A stretch of DNA of 64,000 nt from Halorussus sp. MSC15.2 (lineage in GTDB: Archaea > Halobacteriota > Halobacteria > Halobacteriales > Haladaptataceae), in contig NZ_VSLZ01000002.1 in NCBI RefSeq assembly GCF_010747475.1, positions 1 through 64,000 on the forward strand, given 5' to 3'. The notes beneath the pieces were generated by a model, which saw nothing but the letters and a program-made list of their open reading frames with translations, ran no database searches and was not told the DNA's origin. Positions within the stretch are counted from its first letter, which is position 1; every line of letters starts with the position of its first letter. The translations under genes and the position numbers were made by a program. This document shows, piece after piece, positions 15,805-25,079 of the stretch.

Positions 15805-18439
15805 GTTTCGCTTCGATATCTCTGAACGAAGAGAGGACTCGAGTTTTGTATTCGTAGTCCCCGTTCTCGTCTTCGTCTCGTCGACGAAGTGCACCGAAAC
15901 TGTCGACGACGTATTCGACCTCTTCTTCGGTTAAATCGTACAGATTGAAGAACAGGCCGTCCAGCTCAGCCCGAATCTGACGTCGTCGACTGGAATCCCA
16001 CTCGTATGGTTCGGACTGAAAACCCAGATTACTGCCCCACGCGTCTAAGTCCCGCGCAGTGTACGTCAACTCTGCAACGCGACTGCTTATCCAGTCCACG
16101 AGCGGTTCACCCTGAATTGTAGCGTCGTATCTCTCTGGAGGGAACACGGGAGTTTGTCGAACGATGTACCAGTTCAGGGTCACGTTCCCTATCTTTTGTC
16201 TGCACGCGAAATCGTACGCCATCGAGTTGAGATTTGCCAAGAGACAGGCGACGTAGCGGGGCGGTTCCGAGGTCAGAAGAAGGGGAAGCTTGTTCCCGAC
16301 GGCCGTTCTGGGCAGGACAGAGGCAATCATCGTCCGCGAATTAGTCGCACTGGTGATATCCTTGAAGCCGATAAACCAATCGTACTGATAGCCGTCCGGA
16401 ATCGCGGACTCGACCGTATCCTCGGGGAGGTAGTATCGGGCATTCACCGTGAAATCCGGGTCAGAGAGGCTATCTCTCTCCGTCGGTTCCTTCGTACCGG
16501 AGCGAAAGAGGTTACCGCTGGCGTCTTTCGCGTGTGAGGCGCGGTGGTTGTATTGATTTACCATCCGGCCTTCATATAGACGAAGGTACGCTTCATCGTC
16601 GAGTGTAATCTGGCCTTTCGAATCTCTCTGGCCCTCGGAGAGGTTCGTAATCGGCACAAATTTGTCGGAGTCCGTCGACATATCGAACATTCGCTCGTAA
16701 GAAACGTCCCACGGATTCACGTCCGCGTCAGTTCGGGATACTTCCGCATCACCGACGAGAATGGGCGCCTGCTGATGTTGCTTCTGGAGGATTTCGAGAG
16801 CGTTTTTCCCTCGGACGAGAGGTGCAGTCTTTGTTAGCGGGTTCAGTTCACCTATTTCGTCGGGGGACAGGCGAACGTGTTTAGCCGAATCGTCGATATC
16901 CGATGGCGTGTGAGCGAAGAACACGTAGTCCGCCGCTTCAGACTCGGGCCGATTTGTGAGCGTGAGCAGCGAGAATCGGGTTCTTCCGTCGACGTCGTCG
17001 AAGAGTTTCTCGCGGTTCTCGAAGTCGTAGAGTGAAACCAATTTACCTTCGGTGGTGAGGTGTTCGAAGAAGTCGCTCGTGTAGTAGTCCGTCGCGATAC
17101 CGGTGGGCACGATGAGCGAGCAATACCCATCGGGTGCAGCCAGTTGGAGAGAACGTTCCACGAACAAGCTGTAGAGGTTTAACATTCCGACATTAGTCCA
17201 CTGGTAGTCCGAGGAATTTCGAATCTCGTTCGCGTATGCCTTCGCCTGCTCGCGTGCCTGCTCCAAATCAGCCTGTATCTCCTCGTAATCGCCGTTCGAA
17301 ATTTTGGAACCTCGTGCCGCAGACGTTGCAATTTCGGCGAGTTGAGGCTGACGGGCGGCTAAGAACTCGCGGGTTTGAACCTTCACCCGCTCCCAAGGAG
17401 GGTTCGTGATGACGATGTCGAACCCGTCGGTTGCAGAAAAGACACTGTTGAACTCCTCGCCCCAGTTAATTTGCTGGAGTTCTTCGCGATAGGTAGTTCC
17501 TTCTTCACCACCCGCAACAACGTCGGAGAGGCGTTGTTGTCTAACAGGTCCGCGGAGAGAATCACCGACCACGAACCGGTCTGGATTGGGTCCGGGAGCA
17601 GTTAGGTCAAACTGTCCCTCGAACCAGAGAGCGGCTAAACAAGCCTCCGTAGAGAGACGATTAGCGTCGGCGCCGTAGAGGGATTCCTGTATAATCTCCT
17701 GTTTCGCGCGTTTGGTCGCCTTTCTACTCGGGTTGGAAGACCCTTCGATAGATTCTGCCACTGCTGGACTCAGCGTGTCTATGACGCCGAGTAGCATACT
17801 GCCAGTTCCGCAAGCCGGGTCCACGACACTGAGTGAGGAGAGGACGTCTCGAATCTTAGAGAAGTCCGTATTCTCGAAGGAGTTGCCTTCCCCGGGCCAG
17901 CAACCATAGCGTTCGCAGCGCTCGCGGAACTTCCGTTCTACCGCTTCCGTCGCGGCGCGCGTAGCCAACTCGACTGGTGTAAGATACGTTCCAGAGACGC
18001 GACGGTCGTCGTTGGCCGGTTCGTATCTCAGACTACCATCCGAATCTACTTGCGGTTGGTACTCCGTGAACGACTCGAGGGCATCACTAACTGCTTGGAA
18101 GACCACGCGATAGTCGTCCTGCCACGTACTGGAGTGAGCCGAAAGAATCTCAGCGACAGGCAGCGACTCTAAGTCGATAGCGTCGGTGTCGAAAAGCGGG
18201 AACAGAGCGTGCTGTGGATTTGAGGAGGCTTCTCGCCGAAGACTCTCCCACGCCTCTACTGGTTCGATATCGTTCTCTCTAGCGTACCCTGCGACGAGAA
18301 TCGATTGGAGAACGGCGCGTTTGCAATCGCGTTCAATCGCCTCGAAACTGTGTGTGGAACGGTCGACTTCGTCGATAGCCGTACGTACATATGTAGACAG
18401 AGCGTCGACGACAGGGGGAACAGTATTGTTTCCTACCAT
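15791..18439 (-). CDS. N6 DNA methyltransferase (Eco57I / type IIG-like), 882 aa
   Basis: The AdoMet motif VVDPACGTGSMLLG is at about residues 204-217 and the catalytic motif ITNPPWERV at about 343-351 (NPPW indicates adenine N6 methylation). These are preceded by YLTPVELATRA, typical of the N6_Mtase/Eco57I fold, and followed by a long target-recognition region rich in aromatic residues. The N-terminal 180 residues show no clear PD-(D/E)xK motif, so it may be methylase-only rather than a bifunctional IIG enzyme. It is shorter than PglX of BREX and lacks BREX neighbours. Being convergent with mcrC, it probably supplies the second-strand or second-site modification of this system. Confidence 0.85.
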   Translation of the reverse strand: MVGNNTVPPVVDALSTYVRTAIDEVDRSTHSFEAIERDCKRAVLQSILVAGYARENDIEPVEAWESLRREASSNPQHALFPLFDTDAIDLESLPVAEILSAHSSTWQDDYRVVFQAVSDALESFTEYQPQVDSDGSLRYEPANDDRRVSGTYLTPVELATRAATEAVERKFRERCERYGCWPGEGNSFENTDFSKIRDVLSSLSVVDPACGTGSMLLGVIDTLSPAVAESIEGSSNPSRKATKRAKQEIIQESLYGADANRLSTEACLAALWFEGQFDLTAPGPNPDRFVVGDSLRGPVRQQRLSDVVAGGEEGTTYREELQQINWGEEFNSVFSATDGFDIVITNPPWERVKVQTREFLAARQPQLAEIATSAARGSKISNGDYEEIQADLEQAREQAKAYANEIRNSSDYQWTNVGMLNLYSLFVERSLQLAAPDGYCSLIVPTGIATDYYTSDFFEHLTTEGKLVSLYDFENREKLFDDVDGRTRFSLLTLTNRPESEAADYVFFAHTPSDIDDSAKHVRLSPDEIGELNPLTKTAPLVRGKNALEILQKQHQQAPILVGDAEVSRTDADVNPWDVSYERMFDMSTDSDKFVPITNLSEGQRDSKGQITLDDEAYLRLYEGRMVNQYNHRASHAKDASGNLFRSGTKEPTERDSLSDPDFTVNARYYLPEDTVESAIPDGYQYDWFIGFKDITSATNSRTMIASVLPRTAVGNKLPLLLTSEPPRYVACLLANLNSMAYDFACRQKIGNVTLNWYIVRQTPVFPPERYDATIQGEPLVDWISSRVAELTYTARDLDAWGSNLGFQSEPYEWDSSRRRQIRAELDGLFFNLYDLTEEEVEYVVDSFGALRRRDEDENGDYEYKTRVLSSFRDIEAKLNLE

Positions 18440-19022
18440 GTTTCCTCAGACGAAGGGTTGTCTCTAACTGGGGCGATGTCTGGCTAAAAGGTATGGTTTC
18501 TACGACGCCGGTTCGCCGGCCTATCTTCATCCAGCGCTAAATCAAAAACCGTGTTCGTCAGAAGAGTTCGCTTGTCGGAATTACTCGTTGCACTCACAAC
18601 CCCGGATACAGGGTCCGAGATACCATAAGACGTCGGAACGAGTCGTTATCTCCACGACGCGACGACTGCGGGGACTGGCGAGTGTTCAATGTGGTCACCC
18701 TCCGACAGCATCGATGGGGAACTCGGACCTACTCCGAGCGTCCGTCTAGATGAATTCACGTGCCCATCTCGACTCGGTCACGGGAATCGGGTCGCGTAAG
18801 TAACCGTAGAATCCGAAGATGGTGACAACTATCCGCAAATAAAACGTGAGATGAGGGGTTTAGAAACCGACCCGGAGTCCCACGTGTCCAGTCGGAGAAC
18901 TCACGCTCTCGTCTCGGGGACGACCCCCAAACGGGCTTTATACCCGGTTGTTCGATGTGGACGCTCGTTCGTACGTGTGAACGACGCGAAACGACCACCG
19001 AGGCACCGACGCGGGGTCGCGC
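18440..19022. other. 580-bp gene-poor stretch at the far edge of the restriction island
   Basis: No ORF with haloarchaeal codon bias is present. A short hairpin CCGGTTCGCCGG lies near 18510, just upstream of the methylase start. I looked for a partial repeat of the tRNA-Arg 3' end (AATCCTGCAGCGCCCA) and found none. Confidence 0.5.
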
Positions 19023-19784
19023 TCACCCGCTCTCGTAGCCGCCGTCGACGACCAGACCGTGGCCGGTCACGTACGACGCGTGCTCGGAGAGGAGGAAGGC
19101 GACGCAGTCCGCGACTTCCTCGGGGTCGCCCAGTCGCTTGAGCGGGTACTGGTCGGCCATCTGCTCGCGCGCCCGGTCGGGATTCTCCCGGCCCTCGAAA
19201 TACGTGTCGGTCAGCGGCGTGTCGACGAAGCCCGGACACACCGCGTTCACCCGGACGCCGTGTGGCCCGGCCTCTTGTGCAGCAGCTCGCGAGAAGTTCA
19301 GTACGGCACCTTTCGTCAGCGAGTACACCGACTGGCCGGGGAGACCGAGTTTCCCCGCGATGGAGGACATGTTGACGACGGAGCCGTGTCCCTGTTCCTT
19401 CAGGAGCGGCAGGGCGGCGTGACAGCAGTTCCAGACGCCGTTGATGTTGACGTCCATCACGAAGTCGCGGACGCTCTCCTCGACATCCTCGATGGACTCG
19501 CCGGGGTGACCCACTCCCGCGTTGTTGAAGAGTCCGTCCAGACCGTACTCTTCGTGGGCGGCCTCGATTACACTCACTACCTGCTCGGGGTCGGTCACGT
19601 CGAGTTCGTGAGCCTCCGCCTCGCCTCCGTCTCCCCGGATGGTCTCGGCGACCTCTTCGGCACCGCCGGTGTTCACGTCGGTGACGAGCACCCTCGCGCC
19701 GTACTCGCCGCACCGTTTCGCCGTCGCCGCGCCGATTCCAGACGCTGCACCCGTAACGAGCACTGTCTTGCCATCTAGTCGCAT
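19023..19784 (-). CDS. Short-chain dehydrogenase/reductase
   Basis: A 253-aa classical SDR. The cofactor-binding TGAASGIG is at residues 11-18, followed by an Asp at the end of strand 2 (VTDVN) that favours NAD over NADP; NNAG is near residue 92; the catalytic Ser-Tyr-Lys triad appears as SSIAG and YSLTK near 156; the PG motif is in NAVCPGFVDTP. Full length with FabG-like organisation. The substrate is unknown; sugar alcohol, 3-oxoacyl or 3-hydroxyacyl compounds are all possible. It is co-directional with, but 140 bp from, the Lys/Glu-linker protein. Confidence 0.88.
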   Translation of the reverse strand: MRLDGKTVLVTGAASGIGAATAKRCGEYGARVLVTDVNTGGAEEVAETIRGDGGEAEAHELDVTDPEQVVSVIEAAHEEYGLDGLFNNAGVGHPGESIEDVEESVRDFVMDVNINGVWNCCHAALPLLKEQGHGSVVNMSSIAGKLGLPGQSVYSLTKGAVLNFSRAAAQEAGPHGVRVNAVCPGFVDTPLTDTYFEGRENPDRAREQMADQYPLKRLGDPEEVADCVAFLLSEHASYVTGHGLVVDGGYESG

Positions 19785-19924
19785 ACCTTACCTACGCACT
19801 CCTGTCGTATAACTTTACAACTCGTAGCGATGGTTCGATGGACCTTCGACGGGAGTACAGTACGACTGGTCGAGGACAGGGTGTGCGTCTTCGTCGGACA
19901 CCGACTCACTCGCTTACCGCCGCT

Positions 19925-20935
19925 CTACCCGTCCTCGGAACACGGTCCCCTCGAATCCCCGTGGTCGAGATGCTCTCGCAGCGCCGATTCGCTTCCCACG
20001 TGAATCGTGCGGGCGTTGTCTGGATTCCCCGGCGGTCTGTGACAGACCGTATACGACCCCTGCTCCTCCTCTTTCTTCCTTTCTTTCTCGCTCTGCTCCT
20101 CTTCTTTCCCTCCCTCGCTCTCCTTCCCTTCTTCCTTTTCCCCACCCTCGCTCTCGTTGCCACGCTTCTTCTCCTGCCCGCCTCCGCTCCGCTCGCAACT
20201 CCCTGTCGTGATTCGTATCGGTTCGCTCATGTCGAGCGAGACGCGGTCCGGGTCGTCCGGGAACCCCGAGAGGAACTGCCAGTCGGTGACCGTGCCATTG
20301 TAGTATTCGTCGTAGAGGGCGGCGTCCTCGTTGAAGGCCGGGTCGATGACTACCTCGAAGTCGTCGCCCAGTCCGCGGAACACGCCGCCGTCCGCGCCGC
20401 CGCCTCCCCACGTCCAATCGATGCGGTGGTCGGTTCCATCGACGTGCCACCTATCGTAGTTCTCCTGTTCCCCGCTGTTGGGGTCACGGTAGAGGTCGTC
20501 CTTGACGACCCAGTCACCGTCTTCTGGAAGTCCAGTGATTTCGAACGTCGCCGAACCCCTTCCCGAGTCTCCGGAGGACCCGTGGACGAAAACGAGACTC
20601 AGTCCTTTGGGACCCTGATAGAGGAAGACGATACTCGTCTGACGGCGCTGGAAGTCCAGCGTGCCCGCCGACGCGTACGGTGCAGTATCTCCGACGGACG
20701 CGCCGTTGGCGTCGCTGATGTACTCCTCCGGGAGTTGGTAATCGTAGAACGTCTTCACGGGCAACTGGCGGCGCATCGGTCGGACCGGGACGCACGTATC
20801 GCCCTGCACGAGGACGTATTGGGACTCCGTCCCGCGCGTCGCCACGGCCTCGGTTCCGAGTACTCCCGCGGCGAAACCGGTTCCGATGGTAGATAACAAG
20901 GTCCGCCGCGTCGGCGTCGATTTTCGCTTACCCAT
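19925..20935 (-). CDS. Tat-exported protein with Lys/Glu linker and C-terminal CHxPPGNP domain
   Basis: The product is 336 aa from the ATG at 20935 (MGKRKSTPTRRTLLSTIGTG); the upstream ATG at 20950 is possible. The RR-containing signal TRRTLLSTIGTGFAAGVLG looks like a Tat signal. A globular domain of about 200 residues follows, with one Cys pair. Then comes a very charged linker of about 55 residues made almost only of Glu, Lys, Gly and Ser. The last 35 residues start with YTVCHRPPGNPDNARTIHV and contain EHLDHGD and a final GPC. This small Cys/His module also occurs at the end of some bacterial secreted proteins, where its function is unknown. The protein is extracellular or surface-bound by inference. 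Confidence 0.7.
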   Translation of the reverse strand: MGKRKSTPTRRTLLSTIGTGFAAGVLGTEAVATRGTESQYVLVQGDTCVPVRPMRRQLPVKTFYDYQLPEEYISDANGASVGDTAPYASAGTLDFQRRQTSIVFLYQGPKGLSLVFVHGSSGDSGRGSATFEITGLPEDGDWVVKDDLYRDPNSGEQENYDRWHVDGTDHRIDWTWGGGGADGGVFRGLGDDFEVVIDPAFNEDAALYDEYYNGTVTDWQFLSGFPDDPDRVSLDMSEPIRITTGSCERSGGGQEKKRGNESEGGEKEEGKESEGGKEEEQSEKERKKEEEQGSYTVCHRPPGNPDNARTIHVGSESALREHLDHGDSRGPCSEDG

Positions 20936-21142
20936 ACCCGCCTGTAGCATCGGACAGGCTCCGCTTTGTTATCCGGTACTTACAGCCGGTTCGTTCCGTT
21001 TCGTTCCGTTCCGGGGAAAATAGAGTTGCAATGCGAACTGAGTCAGTAAACACGCGCTCCGTTTTACTCGTCGCCGCTCTAGTCCAGTCAGTGAGTGCGA
21101 GTCCCCATGAAGCGGTTAGTTCGGAGACCAGCGCTCGGTCGT

Positions 21143-21169
21143 CCGTGTGTCGGGAATACCGACACACGG
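21143..21169. terminator. Perfect 11-bp hairpin downstream of the ATP-grasp gene
   Basis: CCGTGTGTCGG and its exact reverse complement are separated by GAATA. It begins 24 nt beyond the stop codon of the minus-strand ATP-grasp gene (21193) and about 210 nt before the next gene in that direction. It is not followed by a clear T-run on the minus strand, so it may be a transcript-stabilising hairpin or a protein site rather than a terminator. Confidence 0.5.
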
Positions 21170-21192
21170 CAGGTCCGTGAGTTAAGCCCGTC

Positions 21193-22508
21193 CTACGTCT
21201 GCGGTCCGAGGTAGCCCCACGCGTGGAGACGGTCGCCCTCCCCGTCCGTCCACCGCTCTCCGATGTCGTCTCGGTAGTAGAGGTTCGGGATGACGATGTC
21301 GTCGATTCGCTCGTAGCATCGCTCACGGGCCTCCTGCATCGTCTCACCCTTCCCCGTCACGACGAGGGGCATCCCGTTGTCGCCCGCGACCCGCCACTGC
21401 CCCTCGACGTTCTTGGCGTCCTCGACGTGAATCCCCTCGCGGCTCTCGGTCTCGAAGACGACGGCGGCGTTGCGCGAACTCTCGTCGTAGGTCTCCTCGT
21501 CGTCGAACGGGAACGGCGGGAGCACGATTCGAACGCCTATCTGGTAGCCCGTGTGAACCTCCAGTTCCGGGTCGTTACCGTGTGCGAGGTCGTAGAAGAA
21601 CCGGCCGGTCGAGGACTCGAACGACTCCTCCTGCAGGGCGATGGTCGGGTAGCCGAACCGCGGGGTGAACTCCAGCGGATAGATGCCGGTCTCGTTGACG
21701 ATGCAGTTGATGTCGATGCTCCCGACGTACCCCTCCTCGGCGAGCCAGCCGTCCAGTTTGCCGAGCGTCTCCTCGAACAGTTCGTTGTGGCCTGCCCAGA
21801 ACATCGCCGTCCCCATCTCGCCGGTCGAGGGGCCGATGTTTCCGGGGAACAGCTTCTTGTGTTCGAAGTTGAAGTTCACCTCGTCGACGAACTGCTCGCC
21901 GTCGAAGAACCCGCAGACCGCGACCTCGACGCCGTCGACCTTCCGCTGGAGTTGGAACCCCTTCATGCGGTGGCCCCACGCCTTCTCGTAGGCTCTCAGC
22001 ACGTCGATTACGTCGCTGCCGTCGTCCTCGGTCCCGACGTAGAGGAGGCGCTTGACGTTCTGGACCTCACCGAGCGGTTTGATAACGTAGGCGGCGGGGT
22101 TCTGCTGGACGTACTCGATTCCCTCGCCGAAGTCGTGGAACACCTGATGCTCGATGGTGTTCACTCCGTGGTCCTCCAGCACGTCCATCGCGTATCCGCG
22201 GTCCTCTTCGAGGCGGTCCTGTTCGGCGTGCCGCCGACCACGGCCGTCCCCTGTTCGCGGAGTTCCTGAGCGAGTTTCCCGGTTCCGATATCGGAACCCA
22301 CCCAGATGTCGTCGAAGACGACGACGTCGGCCCACTCGACCTCCGACCGCCAGTCGTCGGTCTTCGGGACGAACCCGTCCCCGATTTCGCGGTCGCTCTC
22401 GGACTCGATGTAGTACTTGACGTCGTGACCTTCGCGGTGGACCTGCCACGCGAGGTCGGTAATCAGTGCGGCGTCGGCGGAGACGAAGAGGAAGCGCTTG
22501 GAGTTCAT
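21193..22508 (-). CDS. ATP-grasp (GARS-like) protein, interrupted by a -1 frameshift
   Basis: The gene runs from the ATG at 22508 (MNSKRFLFVSADAALITDLA) to the stop at 21193. The first 95 residues form a Rossmann-like pre-ATP-grasp domain ending VVGG. The other frame continues HAEQDRLEEDRGYAMDVLEDHGV, the usual entry to an ATP-grasp domain. Adding one base near 22230 joins the two. The rest has ATP-grasp features: AAYVIKPLG, GFFDGEQFVDEVNFNFEHKK, GSIDINCIVNETGIYPLEFTPRFGYP with the metal-binding Asp/Asn/Glu set. It resembles phosphoribosylamine-glycine ligase (PurD) in the grasp fold, but purine neighbours are absent, so it is better called a PurD-like ligase of unknown substrate. The combined length is about 438 aa. 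Confidence 0.75.
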
Positions 22509-22688
22509 CGGTCTACAGTACGTACGCGCAACCGCGCCACTTGAATTACCGTGTTGACGGGTTCACCGGGTCGGTGGTTCTCGGAAGCGACTTCGGCGGC
22601 GAGAGCGACGGAGTACGGGCCGACGAGACCGCTCGGGGCCATCACGCCTAACAGAATCAGGGCCGAGAAAACCTGTTGGGGGAAACGT

Positions 22689-22973
22689 ATGTCCGACGAA
22701 AGCCAGACCACGACAGACCACGACGAGATTCGGGAGTGGGTCGAAGAGCGCGACGGCCAACCGGCCTACGTGGAGGACACCGAGGACGGCGACAGCGGAC
22801 TGCTCCGAATCGACTTCCCGGACGAGGGGGACGACGACGAGAACCTCGACGACATCTCGTGGGACGAGTTCTTCGAGACGTTCGAGGAGAACGACCTCGC
22901 GTTCCTGTATCAGGACGAGACCGACGACGGCGAGACCAGTTACTTCAGCAAGTTCGTGAGTCGGGAGGACTGA
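22689..22973 (+). CDS. Small acidic haloarchaeal protein
   Basis: Ninety-four residues from the ATG at 22689 (MSDESQTTTDHDEIREWVEE). The longer frame from 22551 is unsupported. It is extremely acidic, with a conserved-looking core LRIDFPDEG and ISWDEFFETFEENDLAFLYQ. It is 6 bp upstream of the erythromycin-esterase family gene, so the two are probably co-transcribed. As I recall, similar short proteins are frequently mis-annotated in haloarchaea as glucan-branching proteins; I see no enzymatic motif. Function unknown. Confidence 0.75.
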   Translation: MSDESQTTTDHDEIREWVEERDGQPAYVEDTEDGDSGLLRIDFPDEGDDDENLDDISWDEFFETFEENDLAFLYQDETDDGETSYFSKFVSRED

Positions 22974-22979
22974 TAGAGC

Positions 22980-24332
22980 GTGGCCACGAGCGACAGAACG
23001 ACGGCCCGGACCGAAGGCGTCGAACGGGCCGCGAGCGCTATCGAGGAGCGGGCCGAACCGCTCGACGAAGAGGCGGTCTCGCGCCTCGCCGACGAAGTCG
23101 AGGACGCGGCGTTCGTCCTGCTGGGCGAGGCGAGTCACGGCACCTCCGAGTACTATCGGTGGCGGGCGCGTCTGACCGCGGAACTCGTCGAACGCGGCGA
23201 GGCGTCGTTCGTCGCCGTCGAGGGCGACTGGACAGACTGTTACGAGGTGAACCGGTACGTGCGCGGCGCGAAGCGCCGCGAAACGCGAGCGAGGAGCGAC
23301 GACTCGCGAACGGGCCAGCGCGACGCCTCGCGGGCGACCGACGTCCTCGCCGAGTTCGACCGTTGGCCGACGTGGATGTGGGCCAACTGGGAAGTCGCGG
23401 CGTTCGTGGACCGCCTCCGGGGGTACAACGAGGGGCGCTCGCACGACGAACAGGTCGGGTTCTACGGACTCGACGTGTACAGTCTGTTCGAGTCGATGGA
23501 GGCGGTCGTCGAGTTCCTCGAGGAGTACGACCCGGAGGCCGCCGAGCGGGCGCGAGACGCCTACAAGTGCTTCGAACCTTACGGGGAAGACGCCCGGGAG
23601 TACGGGCGCTCGACTCGCCTCGCGCCCGACGACTGCGAGGACGAGGTGGTCGAGATTCTGGCCGACCTCGCGAGCGACGGCAGCGAGTACGACGACACCG
23701 AGGCCCGGTTCAGCGCCGAACAGAACGCCCTCGTGGCGAAGAACGCCGAGGAGTACTACCGCTCGATGGTGAAGGGGAGCGCCGAGTCGTGGAACGTCCG
23801 GGACGACCACATGATGGCGACGCTTGACCGCCTCGCCGACCACCACGGCGGCACCGCAGTCGTCTGGGCGCACAACACCCACGTCGGCGACGCCCGCGCT
23901 ACGGACATGCGCGACCGCGGCAAACACAACCTCGGCCAACTCGCCCGGGAGAACCACCCGGGGGACTGCCATCTGGTCGGGTTCGGCACCCACCGCGGCG
24001 AGGTAATCGCGGGAGAGGCGTGGGACGCCGAGATGGAGGAGATGCGCGTCCCCCCGGCGAGGGAGGGGAGCGTCGGCGACGCCTTCCACCGGGCGACCGG
24101 CGACGACTGCCTGCTCGCGGACACCGACGCGCCCGCCCTCCGCGAGCGTCGGGGCCACCGCGCCATCGGCGTCGTCTACGACCCGCACCGCGAGGCGTAC
24201 AACTACGTGCCGACGAACCTCGCCGAGCGCTACGACTCGTTCGTCCACGTCGAGGACTCGACCGCGCTCCACCCGCTCGGCGTCGATGCCGACTCGACGC
24301 GACCGCCGGAGTCCTATCCGTGGGGCGTGTGA
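22980..24332 (+). CDS. Erythromycin-esterase family hydrolase
   Basis: The product is 450 aa from the GTG at 22980, six bases after the preceding stop. Family signatures present: VLLGEASHGTSEYYRWRARL near residues 42-61 (the GExxHG core with catalytic His), FVAVEGDWTDCYEVNRYV, a mid-region Tyr/Trp helix set, and ALVAKNAEEYYR and VVWAHNTHVGDA near 280-310. EreA/EreB enzymes open macrolide lactones, but most archaeal members are uncharacterised and their natural substrate is unknown. The charged insert after about residue 95 is haloarchaeal. It is likely in an operon with the small acidic protein. Confidence 0.85.
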   Translation: MATSDRTTARTEGVERAASAIEERAEPLDEEAVSRLADEVEDAAFVLLGEASHGTSEYYRWRARLTAELVERGEASFVAVEGDWTDCYEVNRYVRGAKRRETRARSDDSRTGQRDASRATDVLAEFDRWPTWMWANWEVAAFVDRLRGYNEGRSHDEQVGFYGLDVYSLFESMEAVVEFLEEYDPEAAERARDAYKCFEPYGEDAREYGRSTRLAPDDCEDEVVEILADLASDGSEYDDTEARFSAEQNALVAKNAEEYYRSMVKGSAESWNVRDDHMMATLDRLADHHGGTAVVWAHNTHVGDARATDMRDRGKHNLGQLARENHPGDCHLVGFGTHRGEVIAGEAWDAEMEEMRVPPAREGSVGDAFHRATGDDCLLADTDAPALRERRGHRAIGVVYDPHREAYNYVPTNLAERYDSFVHVEDSTALHPLGVDADSTRPPESYPWGV

Positions 24333-24371
24333 CCGGCCTCGAAAAACGAAATTCTGTCGTAAAATTACGGC

Positions 24372-24971
24372 TCAGACGCTCTGCCCGTCACGGACCCCTT
24401 CGACCTCGGCGACCGACATCGCGTAGTATCTGGCGTCGCCGGGCACGTCCACCTCCATCTCGACTCGCTCTTGGTCCCCCTCGGGGACGACGAACTCCGG
24501 CCCTCGGAGAGTCTCTATCTCGTCGCCGTCGTCGCCGTAGAAACTGACGAACGCGACCACCTCGGCGGGGTCGCCGGTGTTGGCCACGGTCGCGGCCATC
24601 GTCACCTGCCCGACCGGAAGTTCCTCGTGGGTGTCGTCGATGTCGTGCTGGCGGACGTCGGTCTCCACCACCGCGAGGTTCTCGTCGGTCTCCTCGACCG
24701 AGTCCCGGTAGATGTGGAGTCGGTTTCGAGCGGCCTGCAGTGCGCGGACGGCCTCGTCGTCGTCGCGCTGGTTCAGTCGCTCCTCGACCCGGAGCAGTTG
24801 GTTGTCCACCTCGTCTACGATGCCCTGCCGGTCGGCGACGTCCCGTTCTTCGAAGGCGTCGAGTCGGTCCAGCACCGTCTCTATCTCCTCGGCGACGGCG
24901 TCGTCCTCGCCGGTCGCCTCCAGCGCGCGGTACAGGTCGTCGCGGATGTCGAGAATTGCCGGTAGTGCCAC
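24372..24971 (-). CDS. Hypothetical acidic protein with coiled-coil-like N-terminus
   Basis: The product is 199 aa from a GTG at 24971 (read as MALPAILDIRDDLYRAL). The same frame extends upstream antisense to the GT2 gene and is not believed there. Residues 1-105 are highly charged and helical with heptad-like Leu spacing. Residues 115-199 look like a beta-sandwich (GQVTMAATVANTGDPAEVVA, PEGDQERVEMEVDVPGDARY) of the kind found in CARDB-like or extracellular domains, but there is no signal peptide. It is convergent with the esterase gene. Function unknown. Confidence 0.6.
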   Translation of the reverse strand: MALPAILDIRDDLYRALEATGEDDAVAEEIETVLDRLDAFEERDVADRQGIVDEVDNQLLRVEERLNQRDDDEAVRALQAARNRLHIYRDSVEETDENLAVVETDVRQHDIDDTHEELPVGQVTMAATVANTGDPAEVVAFVSFYGDDGDEIETLRGPEFVVPEGDQERVEMEVDVPGDARYYAMSVAEVEGVRDGQSV

Positions 24972-25079
24972 GGTCCCCACCTGTCGGCAACTACCGGATA
25001 CTGGGGGAAGTGTTCTCCGGCCGCGTGACTCGCCGTCAGGGGCACAACCGATTTCCCGGCCGTCGTCGTACCGCCGACG

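Larger units (their letters stand above)
11647..18439. mobile_element. Putative restriction-modification / defence island (lower GC)
   Basis: Five genes (adenine methylase, unknown 193-aa protein, McrB, McrC, and convergent N6 methylase) have clearly lower GC and more mixed codon use (ATA, AGT, TTA, CTA codons) than the flanks. The block starts within 450 bp of a tRNA-Arg gene. No integrase, transposase or terminal repeat was found, so transfer is inferred from composition and content only. Confidence 0.6.

Noticed and set aside
15791-18439. BREX PglX or DISARM methylase
   Set aside because: The size is smaller than PglX and no BREX or DISARM genes (pglZ, brxC, drmA/B) are present.
11135-18500. 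Integration of the restriction island at the tRNA-Arg 3' end
   Set aside because: No second copy of the tRNA 3' sequence and no integrase were found, so the event is kept as a possibility only.
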